Positions 1-6,530 of a stretch of DNA of 64,000 bases are shown here, in pieces. A model generated the notes under the pieces. That model was not told where the DNA came from. It did not search any database and saw only the letters and a program-made list of their open reading frames with translations. Made by a program: the position numbers and the translations under genes. How positions within the stretch are numbered: position 1 is the first letter of the stretch; each line of letters begins with the position of its first letter. This DNA comes from Candidatus Rokuibacteriota bacterium (lineage in GTDB: Bacteria > Methylomirabilota > Methylomirabilia > Rokubacteriales > CSP1-6), in NCBI GenBank assembly GCA_003221695.1, contig QHSX01000040.1:62001-126000 (forward strand), in the 5' to 3' direction.

Positions 1-477
1 CCTCCCGTCCGTCGCGGGCTCCACCCCGTACGCGATGACGACCACCGCCTGCCCGTGGATCGACGGCAGGAGCCAGTGCTTGTAGCGCCCGCGCGCGTGC
101 ATCACGCGTGTCCCGTTGCCCGCGTACACGACGGAGAAGTGACCGACGGTGCCCCAGCCGTCGTCGAGCCAGAGGCCGTCCGGCTCGCGCCAGATCCGGT
201 AGCGGGCGAGCCGGAGGGTTCGCGTCACGTGCGCCGCAAACTCGGGATGGTCCAGCAGGTACTCGAAGACCGCGCGCCGCGCGACGAAGGGCGCGCCCGC
301 CGCGTGCGCCGCGAGCGACGCCGTCGCCGTGACCGCGGTGAGCCGGCTCCGCTCGGAGGCGGGAATGTCGACGGGGAGGGCCGGCTCGGGACGCGCGGCG
401 AGCGCGCTCGACAGCAGCAGCACCACGGACGTGCCGGCGAGTGCCAGCACGCGGATCGGGCGATCCTTGATGCGCAC
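1..477 (-). CDS. hypothetical secreted protein, C-terminus cut by window edge
   Basis: Reads leftward and runs off the left edge with 159 codons visible. GTG at 477 is chosen as start because it places a basic stretch (MRIKDRPIR) before a hydrophobic core (about residues 10-22) ending near an ALAA site at 25-28, a probable Sec signal peptide. The mature part carries aromatic-rich segments such as RYRIWREPDGLW and GHFSVVYAGNG. I do not recognise the family, and no catalytic motif is visible. Just upstream, CATAAT on the minus strand (492-487) resembles a -10 box without a good -35. If used, the transcript would begin about 480 and be nearly leaderless. It is likely exported to periplasm or outer membrane; function unknown. 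Confidence 0.6.
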   Translation of the reverse strand, partial: MRIKDRPIRVLALAGTSVVLLLSSALAARPEPALPVDIPASERSRLTAVTATASLAAHAAGAPFVARRAVFEYLLDHPEFAAHVTRTLRLARYRIWREPDGLWLDDGWGTVGHFSVVYAGNGTRVMHARGRYKHWLLPSIHGQAVVVIAYGVEPATDGR

Positions 478-608
478 GACCGTCCCATTATGTCATACGG
501 CTTGACCTGGTCCGGAGCGCGCGCCTCCGACGAGCTCGTCGTCGGCCGACGCCTTGCCGGCGCGAGCCGTTTCGGGATACCCTTGGCCCGGCTTTCGAGG
601 GGGACCTC

Positions 609-806
609 ATGACGCGTCTCGCCAGAGCCGCCGTCGAGCAGATGATGACCGAGCGTCCGGACGCCACGCTCGAGGCGGCGCTCGGGGTCTTCGAGGTGTT
701 CGCGAGCGGATCGCTCACGGACGAGGTGTACATCCTGGACGACGTCGCCGGCAAACGGATCGCGATCGCGCCGGCGGCGCTCAAAGAGAAGTACCGGCGG
801 GGGTGA
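609..806 (+). CDS. small hypothetical protein (65 aa)
   Basis: Short gene of 65 codons with a purine-rich stretch (GAGGGGG) just upstream of its ATG. It ends 3 bp before the kinase-like gene that follows, so the two probably form a bicistron. The product is soluble, with no signal peptide or membrane segment. The N-terminal half looks helical (residues 1-25), followed by acidic and hydrophobic stretches (DEVYILDDVAGKR). No family is recognised. Codon use and third-position GC resemble the neighbours, which supports it being real. It could be a partner of the downstream kinase-BON protein, but that rests only on adjacency. Confidence 0.6.
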   Translation: MTRLARAAVEQMMTERPDATLEAALGVFEVFASGSLTDEVYILDDVAGKRIAIAPAALKEKYRRG

Positions 807-809
807 GCC

Positions 810-1637
810 ATGGCCATCGTTGTCATCTCCCATCAGATGGGCGCGGGGGGCCCCGAAATCGGTACGGCGCTCGCGCAGCGGCTCGGGTACCGCTACGTGA
901 ACCAGGAGCTCTTGCTGGACGCGGCGCGCCGCTACGGGCTCGCTGAGGGGAAGCTCTCGCACCTCGAGGAATCCAAACCCACCCTGTTCGAGCGCTTCGA
1001 CACCGAGACGCGCCACCACATCACGGTGCTGCAGACGACGCAGTTCGAGTTCGCCGAGATGGACAACGCCGTCCTGATGCGCGGCGGCGGCCAGTGGCTG
1101 TTGCGGGGTGTGCCGCACGCGCTGCGCGTCCGGCTCGTCGCACCCTTCGAGCACCGCGTGAAGCAGTGGATCAAGCGCACGGCGGAGATGACGGGCGAGA
1201 CGCCGAACCAGCGGGCCGCCGCGGATTTCGTGCGCCGCGACGACGCCGAGAAAGCGGGCCGCATGCGCTACCTCTACGAGGTCGACATCGCGGACCCCCT
1301 GCTGTACGAGCTCATCATCAACACCGAGAAGCTCCGGCACGAGGCCGTCGTGGAGATCCTCGAGCGCCTCGTGCGCCGTCCGGAGATGGCGACCACCGAG
1401 GAGGGGCGGCGGATCGTCGCCTCCCGCGCCCTCGCCTCGCGCGTGCAGGTGGCGCTCGCCACGAACCCCGAGACGCGCCGCTACCGGATCAACGTGGAAG
1501 CCCAGGGGGACGTGGTGACGCTCGAAGGGACCACCGCGCTCGAGCGCGCAGTCGAGGTCGCGCAGAAGGTCCCGGGCGTGCGCGAGGTCCGGACGCAGCA
1601 GGTCGAGATCCCGCCGATCCCGCCCTTCGTCGCCTAG
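810..1637 (+). CDS. cytidylate-kinase-like (AAK6 type) protein with C-terminal BON domain
   Basis: 275 aa. The N-terminal part (about 1-185) resembles the cytidylate kinase-like family (Cytidylate_kin2): a P-loop-like GAGGPEIG at residues 11-18 followed by LAQRLGYRYV. The canonical P-loop Lys-Ser/Thr is absent, as is usual in this family. It has an Arg-rich segment and a long helical region around 130-185. From about 196 to 268 a BON domain is readable (VEAQGDVVTLEGT, then VPGVREVRTQ); such domains normally bind membranes or lipids in periplasmic proteins. No signal peptide is seen. Substrate and reaction cannot be inferred; a nucleotide-binding sensor role is as likely as kinase activity. 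Its TAG stop overlaps the stop of the convergent htrA gene. Confidence 0.8.
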   Translation: MAIVVISHQMGAGGPEIGTALAQRLGYRYVNQELLLDAARRYGLAEGKLSHLEESKPTLFERFDTETRHHITVLQTTQFEFAEMDNAVLMRGGGQWLLRGVPHALRVRLVAPFEHRVKQWIKRTAEMTGETPNQRAAADFVRRDDAEKAGRMRYLYEVDIADPLLYELIINTEKLRHEAVVEILERLVRRPEMATTEEGRRIVASRALASRVQVALATNPETRRYRINVEAQGDVVTLEGTTALERAVEVAQKVPGVREVRTQQVEIPPIPPFVA

Positions 1638-2821
1638 CGCGGTTCTCGGGCCGGGAGGGCGGTGTCGGCGGCGCGGTCGGGCGCCTCCGCGATACGGAGC
1701 TCGAGCGTACGGCGCTCGCGACTCCGTACAATCGCGAGCTTGACGGTTTTCCCCACCTCCGCGTCCGCCGACAGGCGCTGGAGGTGATGGTAGTCCTCGA
1801 CCTCCGTGCCGTCGAACGTGACGATCACGTCGTTCTGGACGAGGCCCGCCGCCGCGGCGGGGCTTCCCGGGTAGACGCGGGCGACCACTGCGCCGCGCGC
1901 GTCCCGCACCCCCAGCGTCTGCGCGAGCTCCGTCGTCAGCGGCTCCATCGCGACGCCGATCCAACCCCGGATGACCTTGCCGCGGTCGATGAGCTGGCTC
2001 GTCACGCGCTTGACCATGTTGGCCGGAATCGCGAAGCCGATACCCTGGCCCGTCGCGACGATCGCGGTGTTGATCCCGATGACCTCGCCGCGCAGGTTCA
2101 CGAGCGGCCCGCCCGAGTTGCCGGGATTGATCGACGCGTCCGTCTGGATGAAGTTCTCGTACGTCGTGATACCGACGTCGGACCGTCCCGTCGCGCTCAC
2201 GACGCCGACCGTCACCGTCTGGTCCAGCCCGAACGGGTTGCCGATCGCGATCGCCCACTCACCGACGCGGAGCTTGTCCGAGTCGCCCAGCGCGGCGACG
2301 GTGAGCGGCGCCGTCGGCTCGAACCGGATGATGGCGAGGTCGGTCTTCGCGTCGGTACCGACGATGCGTCCACGGGATTCCTCCTTCGAGGACAGGCGCA
2401 CCAGGACGCCGTCTGCGCCGCGGACGACGTGCAGGTTCGTCAGCACGTAGCCCCGTTTGTCGATGATGACGCCCGAGCCGAGCCCCGGCTGATGGAACTC
2501 TTCGCGGCGTCCCGGGCCGCGCCCGAAAAACTGGTCGAAAAAATCCTTGAATGCGGGGTCATCAGCGAACGGCCCGAGCGCCGGGGGACGGCGCAACCGG
2601 GCGACCTGGACCGTGCCGATATGGACCACGGCCGGGCGAACGCGCTCGGCCACGCTGACAAAGGCCGACTGCAGGGCCTCGGCCGTGTTGGCGGGTCCCA
2701 GCGGCCCCGACCCGCCCGCTGGAGGGGGGGCCGTCAGGAGCGCATGGAGCCAGAAACCACCGCCAAGGAAGGCGAAAAGGGCGCTGGCCAGGAGAACGGT
2801 GCGGGCGCTCTTGGGAGCCAT
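1634..2821 (-). CDS. htrA: HtrA/DegP-family serine protease with one PDZ domain
   Basis: 395 aa periplasmic quality-control protease. An N-terminal hydrophobic segment (residues 8-30) acts as signal or membrane anchor. The trypsin-like domain has the full catalytic triad: His131 (TNLHVV), Asp161 (KTDLAI) and Ser236 (GNSGGP). A single PDZ domain follows at about 290-380 (GWIGVAMEPL, then AGLVQNDVIVTFDG). One PDZ and an N-terminal anchor match the DegS/HtrA-like layout rather than two-PDZ DegP. It is divergent from the exopolysaccharide operon, with a TTGACA-N17-TAGCAT promoter in the shared intergenic region. Its stop codon overlaps that of the convergent kinase-like gene. Likely role is proteolysis of misfolded envelope proteins or envelope stress control. 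Confidence 0.95.
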   Translation of the reverse strand: MAPKSARTVLLASALFAFLGGGFWLHALLTAPPPAGGSGPLGPANTAEALQSAFVSVAERVRPAVVHIGTVQVARLRRPPALGPFADDPAFKDFFDQFFGRGPGRREEFHQPGLGSGVIIDKRGYVLTNLHVVRGADGVLVRLSSKEESRGRIVGTDAKTDLAIIRFEPTAPLTVAALGDSDKLRVGEWAIAIGNPFGLDQTVTVGVVSATGRSDVGITTYENFIQTDASINPGNSGGPLVNLRGEVIGINTAIVATGQGIGFAIPANMVKRVTSQLIDRGKVIRGWIGVAMEPLTTELAQTLGVRDARGAVVARVYPGSPAAAAGLVQNDVIVTFDGTEVEDYHHLQRLSADAEVGKTVKLAIVRSRERRTLELRIAEAPDRAADTALPAREPR

Positions 2822-2871
2822 CTGGTCTCCTGACGGTTCGAGAGTCCGCCTCAGCCGGAATACCGGGACCG

Positions 2872-2900
2872 ATGCTATCCACCTGATGCTCGAGTGTCAA
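2872..2900 (-). promoter_or_regulatory. predicted sigma70-type promoter of htrA
   Basis: On the minus strand TTGACA (2900-2895) is followed after 17 bp by TAGCAT (2877-2872), placing the transcript start about 45 bp before the htrA ATG at 2821. The -35 is a perfect consensus and the -10 matches 4 of 6. It lies in the left arm of the inverted repeat described separately. Confidence 0.55.
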
Positions 2901-2936
2901 GGAAACTATTGCAATCATGTATTTTCCTTGACGCTC
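2892..2936. promoter_or_regulatory. inverted repeat spanning both divergent -35 boxes, putative operator
   Basis: Arms GAGTGTCAAGGAAA (2892-2905) and TTTCCTTGACGCTC (2923-2936) are complementary at 13 of 14 positions, with a 17-nt AT-rich centre that itself holds the palindrome ATTGCAAT (2908-2915). Each arm contains a -35 hexamer pointing outward, so a dimeric regulator bound here would control htrA and the polysaccharide operon together. It could instead be incidental symmetry of two similar promoters. Confidence 0.5.
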
Positions 2937-2957
2937 CCGAGCGCCAAAAGAGACAAT
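2928..2957 (+). promoter_or_regulatory. predicted sigma70-type promoter of the exopolysaccharide operon
   Basis: TTGACG (2928-2933) and GACAAT (2952-2957) are separated by 18 bp, giving a transcript start about 2964 and a leader of roughly 27 nt before the ATG at 2991. The region 2900-2970 is conspicuously AT-richer than the surrounding coding DNA. It is the best promoter candidate upstream of the 33-kb locus. Confidence 0.55.
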
Positions 2958-2990
2958 GAAACAATTGCGACACGGGTCCTCAGGCCCTGG

Positions 2991-4532
2991 ATGAACCGGC
3001 ACAATCTTCGCAGGACGCTCTGCGTGGTCCTTGTGGCGTCCCTGCTGGCGCCGAGCTTTGGCTTTGGTCAGCCGCAGTCGGCACCGTCGCCGGGGGTGCC
3101 GTCTCCTGGACGGTCTGTCACTACGCCGACGGCACTGGGGGGCGCGGCGCGAGTCATGCCCGGACCGGAGTACCGGCTCGGTCCCGGCGATGTACTGGAG
3201 GTCCAGATCGCGGGTCGGCTCGACGTCGAGCGCTCACAGGTGTTCGTCGACCCGACGGGTGCGATCAGCTTGCCTCCGCTCGGCTCGATCCTGGTCGGCG
3301 GCCTGACGCTGCTCGAGGCCCAGCGGCGCGTCGCCGCTCGCGCCAGCGGAGTGTTTCGGTTCGCGAACGTCACGCTCGCGGTCGCCCTCCCGCGCACGTT
3401 CGAGGTCACGCTGTCGGGCGAGGTGGAGCGGCCCGGGACGTTTGCGGTGAGCGCTCTGCGGCGGCTGCACGAGGTGATCCTCGACGCGGGCGGTGTCACG
3501 TCCCGCGGCAGCCTTCGACGCGTCCAGGTGACGCGAAAGAGCGGCGTGACCGAGGTGGATCTGCTGAGCTTCGAGCTCGGGGGCGATCTCACCCAGAACC
3601 CGTTCGCCGAGGAGGGCATGCGGATCCACGTCCCGCCCCGGGGCCCCTCCGTCATCCTGACGGGAGCGGTGCGGCGTCCCGGCGAATACGAGATCGGGCC
3701 GACCGGCTCGCTGCGCGCCCTGCTCGAGCTCGTGGGCGGCCTCAGTCAGGCGTCCGCGGGGAGCGAGGCGCGCCTCACGCGCGTCGGCTCGGACGGACGC
3801 AAGGAGACGACCGCGATCGACCTGGGAACCGCGCTGAAGCCGCCCGCAGACGTGCCGCTCGAGCCCGGCGACGCGCTGTTCGTGCCATCGCTCTCCGTGC
3901 TCCAGGACGTCGTCGAACTGCGGGGTGCCTTCAACGGCACGCCGGAGTCGACGAAGACGACCGTCGCGGGCAAGACGACGATCCTGCAGCGCTTCGAGTT
4001 GGCGCAGGGCGACCGCGTGCGCGACATGGTGCTCCGCGCGGGTGGCCCCGCCGCGCACGCCGAGCTCCGGCTGGCGCTGATCGAGCGAGGCGGAGTCACG
4101 GGGCCACGGCAGCGGATCCCGATCGACCTGCAGCGGCTGATCGTGGAGAAGGACGACACGCAGAACATCCTGCTCGAGAACGGCGATGTCCTCACGCTCC
4201 CGATCGTCGAGGACAAGGTGTACGTGATCGGCGAGGTCAAGACTCCGGGCGCGGTCGACTTCCGGCCCGACCTCACGCCCCGAGAGTACGTGGCGCTCGC
4301 CGGCGGGCCGAGTGCTCGCGCCAAGGTCGCGAGCGTCTTCGTGACCTTCCGTAGCGGAAAGAGCTACGGGATGGCGGACGCGCCGCCGCTCGAGCCGGGC
4401 GCGGTCGTGACGGTTCCCGAGGTCGCGGTGAAGTGGTGGCAGGACTACCTCGCGATTACTCAGTCGATCGCGTCGCTGATCCTGGGCATCACCGGCCTCT
4501 TCGTCATTTTCAACGGGCCCATCACGAAATAG
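2991..4532 (+). CDS. polysaccharide export protein, Wza/SLBB family
   Basis: 513 aa outer-membrane or periplasmic exporter for polysaccharide. A signal peptide is visible at residues 1-26 (basic NRHNLRR, then hydrophobic CVVLVASLLA). The poly_export domain spans about 58-132 (YRLGPGDVLEVQIAGR). SLBB-type units follow, each starting with a beta strand ending in V-x-x-PG: about 138-180 (LSGEVERPGTF), 222-270 (LTGAVRRPGEY), 308-365 and 411-450 (VIGEVKTPGAV). A hydrophobic C-terminal segment (about 488-508) could be the outer-membrane helix. An upstream extension in the same frame exists, but ATG 2991 gives the only sensible signal peptide. First gene of the locus, 3 bp before the ATPase gene. 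Confidence 0.93.
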   Translation: MNRHNLRRTLCVVLVASLLAPSFGFGQPQSAPSPGVPSPGRSVTTPTALGGAARVMPGPEYRLGPGDVLEVQIAGRLDVERSQVFVDPTGAISLPPLGSILVGGLTLLEAQRRVAARASGVFRFANVTLAVALPRTFEVTLSGEVERPGTFAVSALRRLHEVILDAGGVTSRGSLRRVQVTRKSGVTEVDLLSFELGGDLTQNPFAEEGMRIHVPPRGPSVILTGAVRRPGEYEIGPTGSLRALLELVGGLSQASAGSEARLTRVGSDGRKETTAIDLGTALKPPADVPLEPGDALFVPSLSVLQDVVELRGAFNGTPESTKTTVAGKTTILQRFELAQGDRVRDMVLRAGGPAAHAELRLALIERGGVTGPRQRIPIDLQRLIVEKDDTQNILLENGDVLTLPIVEDKVYVIGEVKTPGAVDFRPDLTPREYVALAGGPSARAKVASVFVTFRSGKSYGMADAPPLEPGAVVTVPEVAVKWWQDYLAITQSIASLILGITGLFVIFNGPITK

Positions 4533-4535
4533 CCC

Positions 4536-5339
4536 ATGTACGAAGCCTACTGGGAGCTCAGCGAACCGCCGTTCGACAACTCGCCGAACCCGAAGTTTTT
4601 CTACCTGTCGCCCGAGCACGAGGAGGCGCTGGTGCGCCTCGTCTACATGGTCAGCCACCGCAAGGGGTGCGGGATGCTCACCGGCGAGTACGGCTGTGGC
4701 AAGACGACGCTCTCACGCGCGCTCATCCAGCGCCTCGAGGCCGAACGCTACGAGATCGGTCTGCTCACCAATCCGAGCTGGAACGCCGTGGACTTCCTCC
4801 GCGAGGTGCTCTATCAGCTCGGCGTCGAGACGGCGGAGAAGCACAAACCCGAGCTTCTCCATCTCCTGAACGACACCTTCTACCGGAACTACCAGGCCGG
4901 ACGCGACAGCGTGGTGATCGTGGACGAGGCGCAGCTGATCGAGGACGACGCGGTTTTCGAGGAGCTCCGGCTGCTGCTGAACTTCCAGACGGACAACCGG
5001 TTCCTCGTGACGCTCCTGCTCATCGGCTCACCGGAGCTCGCGGTCAAGGTGCGGCGCATGAAGCACCTCGACCAGCGGATCACGCTCCGCTACCACCTCA
5101 ACACCCTCGATTACACGCACACGGCGAACTACATCGCCCACCGGCTGAAGATGGCGGGGCAGACGAAGCAGCTCTTCACCGAGGAAGCGGTCAAGCTCAT
5201 CTTCGACTTCACGCGCGGCACGCCCCGGGAGATCAACAACCTCTGCGACGTGGCGCTCCTCGTCGGGTACTCGAAGCGGGCGAAGGAGGTCGGCGAGAAG
5301 ATCATCGCCGAGGTGATCAAGGACATGGTGGGTGTCTGA
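4536..5339 (+). CDS. ExeA-like AAA ATPase associated with polysaccharide export
   Basis: 267 aa cytoplasmic P-loop ATPase. N-terminal MYEAYWELSEPPFDNSP is typical of ExeA/GspA-type ATPases, including those found beside PEP-CTERM/exosortase exopolysaccharide genes. Walker A is GEYGCGKTT at 50-58 and Walker B VVIVDEAQ with Asp130-Glu131. A sensor-like segment (LLLIGSPEL) and an Arg-rich C-terminal helical region (GTPREINNLCDVAL) complete the AAA fold. It lacks the C-terminal transmembrane and peptidoglycan-binding extension of ExeA proper. Placed between the Wza-like gene and an HD-type protein, it probably energises or regulates assembly of the export machine. No exosortase gene is in the window. 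Confidence 0.9.
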   Translation: MYEAYWELSEPPFDNSPNPKFFYLSPEHEEALVRLVYMVSHRKGCGMLTGEYGCGKTTLSRALIQRLEAERYEIGLLTNPSWNAVDFLREVLYQLGVETAEKHKPELLHLLNDTFYRNYQAGRDSVVIVDEAQLIEDDAVFEELRLLLNFQTDNRFLVTLLLIGSPELAVKVRRMKHLDQRITLRYHLNTLDYTHTANYIAHRLKMAGQTKQLFTEEAVKLIFDFTRGTPREINNLCDVALLVGYSKRAKEVGEKIIAEVIKDMVGV

Positions 5340-5341
5340 CG

Positions 5342-6490
5342 ATGGTTCGCATGAGCGACCTCGTGCGCGGCGCCCCCGCCGAAAAGGCCGCGCCCCCTAA
5401 GACCGCGCCCCCCAAGGAGCCGACGGAGAAGCGGGCCGCCGCTCCGGCGGTGCCGCCGACGCTGCCGCGCACGCGCCTGGCCGAGGGGCCGCTCCAGAGC
5501 GTCGCCGCCCCGCCCCGTCGGGGGCCGGAGCCCGCTCCCGCCCCGGAGACGCCGGCACCGTCGCCCCCACCGCCGCCGGCGCCGACCGCGGCGCCGGCCG
5601 TGAGCGCCGAGGCGCTCTTCGGCGGACTCCTCCGATTCCTGGCGGGCGTGCGTGATCTCGTGATGACGGGGAGCGTCACGTTCCCGTGGGACGGCCTCGA
5701 GCGGCTCATGGGGCACGCGATCGGGTCACTGGAGCGGTCCGGTGAGCTCTTCTGGGTCGCCAACAATCCGGCTGCGCCCGCGGACGTCGACTACCTCGCG
5801 TTCCACCAGGCGCAGGTCGCGGTGCTGTCGATGCGCATCGGCTCCGATGTCGGCTACGATCGCCGACGGCTCGTCGCGCTCGGGATGGCGGGGTGCCTGC
5901 TCGACGTCGGCCTCTGGCAGCTTCCGGAGTCCGTCCTGCGGCGGCTGGACGCGCTCACGTCCGCGGAGCAGGCGCAGTACCGGTCGCACCCCACGCTCTC
6001 GGCCGAGGTCATCCGGCGCTGGAGCCCGCCGAGCGAGGGGATCGTGGAGGCCGTGCTGCAGCACCACGAGCGGGAGCACGCGCAGGGATTTCCGCAGGGG
6101 CTCGCGGGCGCGGCGATCCATCCGGACGCGAAGATCCTCGGCCTCGTCGACACCTACACCGGGCTCACGGTCCCGCCGTCGGCCCGGCCGCGCCTGAGAC
6201 CGCACGAGGCCATCCGCGACATCGTGAAGTCCAAGCACGAGGCGTTCGCGTCGCCACTCATCAAGGCGCTGCTCTCCGAGATCTCCGTGTTCCCGCCCGG
6301 CACGCTCGTGCGGCTCAACACGGGCGAGGTCGGCCGCGTCGTCGCCGTGAACCGCAACCACCCGCTCCGCCCGCGCCTCGAGGTCGTCGCGGACGGCAAA
6401 GGCCACCGGTTCCCGACACCCAAGACCGTCGATCTCTCCGAGGCGCCGTTCATCTACATCACCGGGCCCGTCGCGGAGGGCGCGCGGTGA
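5342..6490 (+). CDS. degenerate HD-GYP-type protein with Pro/Ala-rich N-terminus
   Basis: 382 aa. ATG at 5342 lies 2 bp after the ATPase stop and is chosen by that coupling. Residues 10-88 are a low-complexity Pro/Ala linker. From about 90 to 310 the order of HD-GYP motifs is recognisable: FHQAQVAVLSMRIG (about 154-167), LLDVGLWQLP (186-195), HP (216-217), HHEREHAQGFP (241-251) and DTYTGL. In the key HD pair the His is replaced by Leu187 (Asp188 kept), and GYP reads GFP, so metal-dependent c-di-GMP hydrolysis is doubtful. A C-terminal beta domain (about 315-382) contains VNRNHPLRPRLEVV. More likely a c-di-nucleotide or protein sensor for export than a phosphodiesterase. Confidence 0.82.
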   Translation: MVRMSDLVRGAPAEKAAPPKTAPPKEPTEKRAAAPAVPPTLPRTRLAEGPLQSVAAPPRRGPEPAPAPETPAPSPPPPPAPTAAPAVSAEALFGGLLRFLAGVRDLVMTGSVTFPWDGLERLMGHAIGSLERSGELFWVANNPAAPADVDYLAFHQAQVAVLSMRIGSDVGYDRRRLVALGMAGCLLDVGLWQLPESVLRRLDALTSAEQAQYRSHPTLSAEVIRRWSPPSEGIVEAVLQHHEREHAQGFPQGLAGAAIHPDAKILGLVDTYTGLTVPPSARPRLRPHEAIRDIVKSKHEAFASPLIKALLSEISVFPPGTLVRLNTGEVGRVVAVNRNHPLRPRLEVVADGKGHRFPTPKTVDLSEAPFIYITGPVAEGAR

Positions 6491-6530
6491 GGGGTCCGGG
6501 GCGCGTGAGGCTCAGCGAGGCGCTCGGCTG

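Noticed and set aside
609-1637. Small gene plus larger gene considered as toxin-antitoxin pair
   Set aside because: The larger product is a nucleotide-kinase-like/BON protein and the small one lacks any antitoxin motif; adjacency alone is insufficient.
225-2258. Very long open frame on the minus strand (677 codons)
   Set aside because: Antisense to the small protein, the kinase-BON gene and out of frame with HtrA; composition is Arg/Gly-rich with no domain, an artefact of high GC.
2908-2915. ATTGCAAT as a specific known regulator site
   Set aside because: Too short to assign to any named regulator; kept only as part of the inverted repeat centre.
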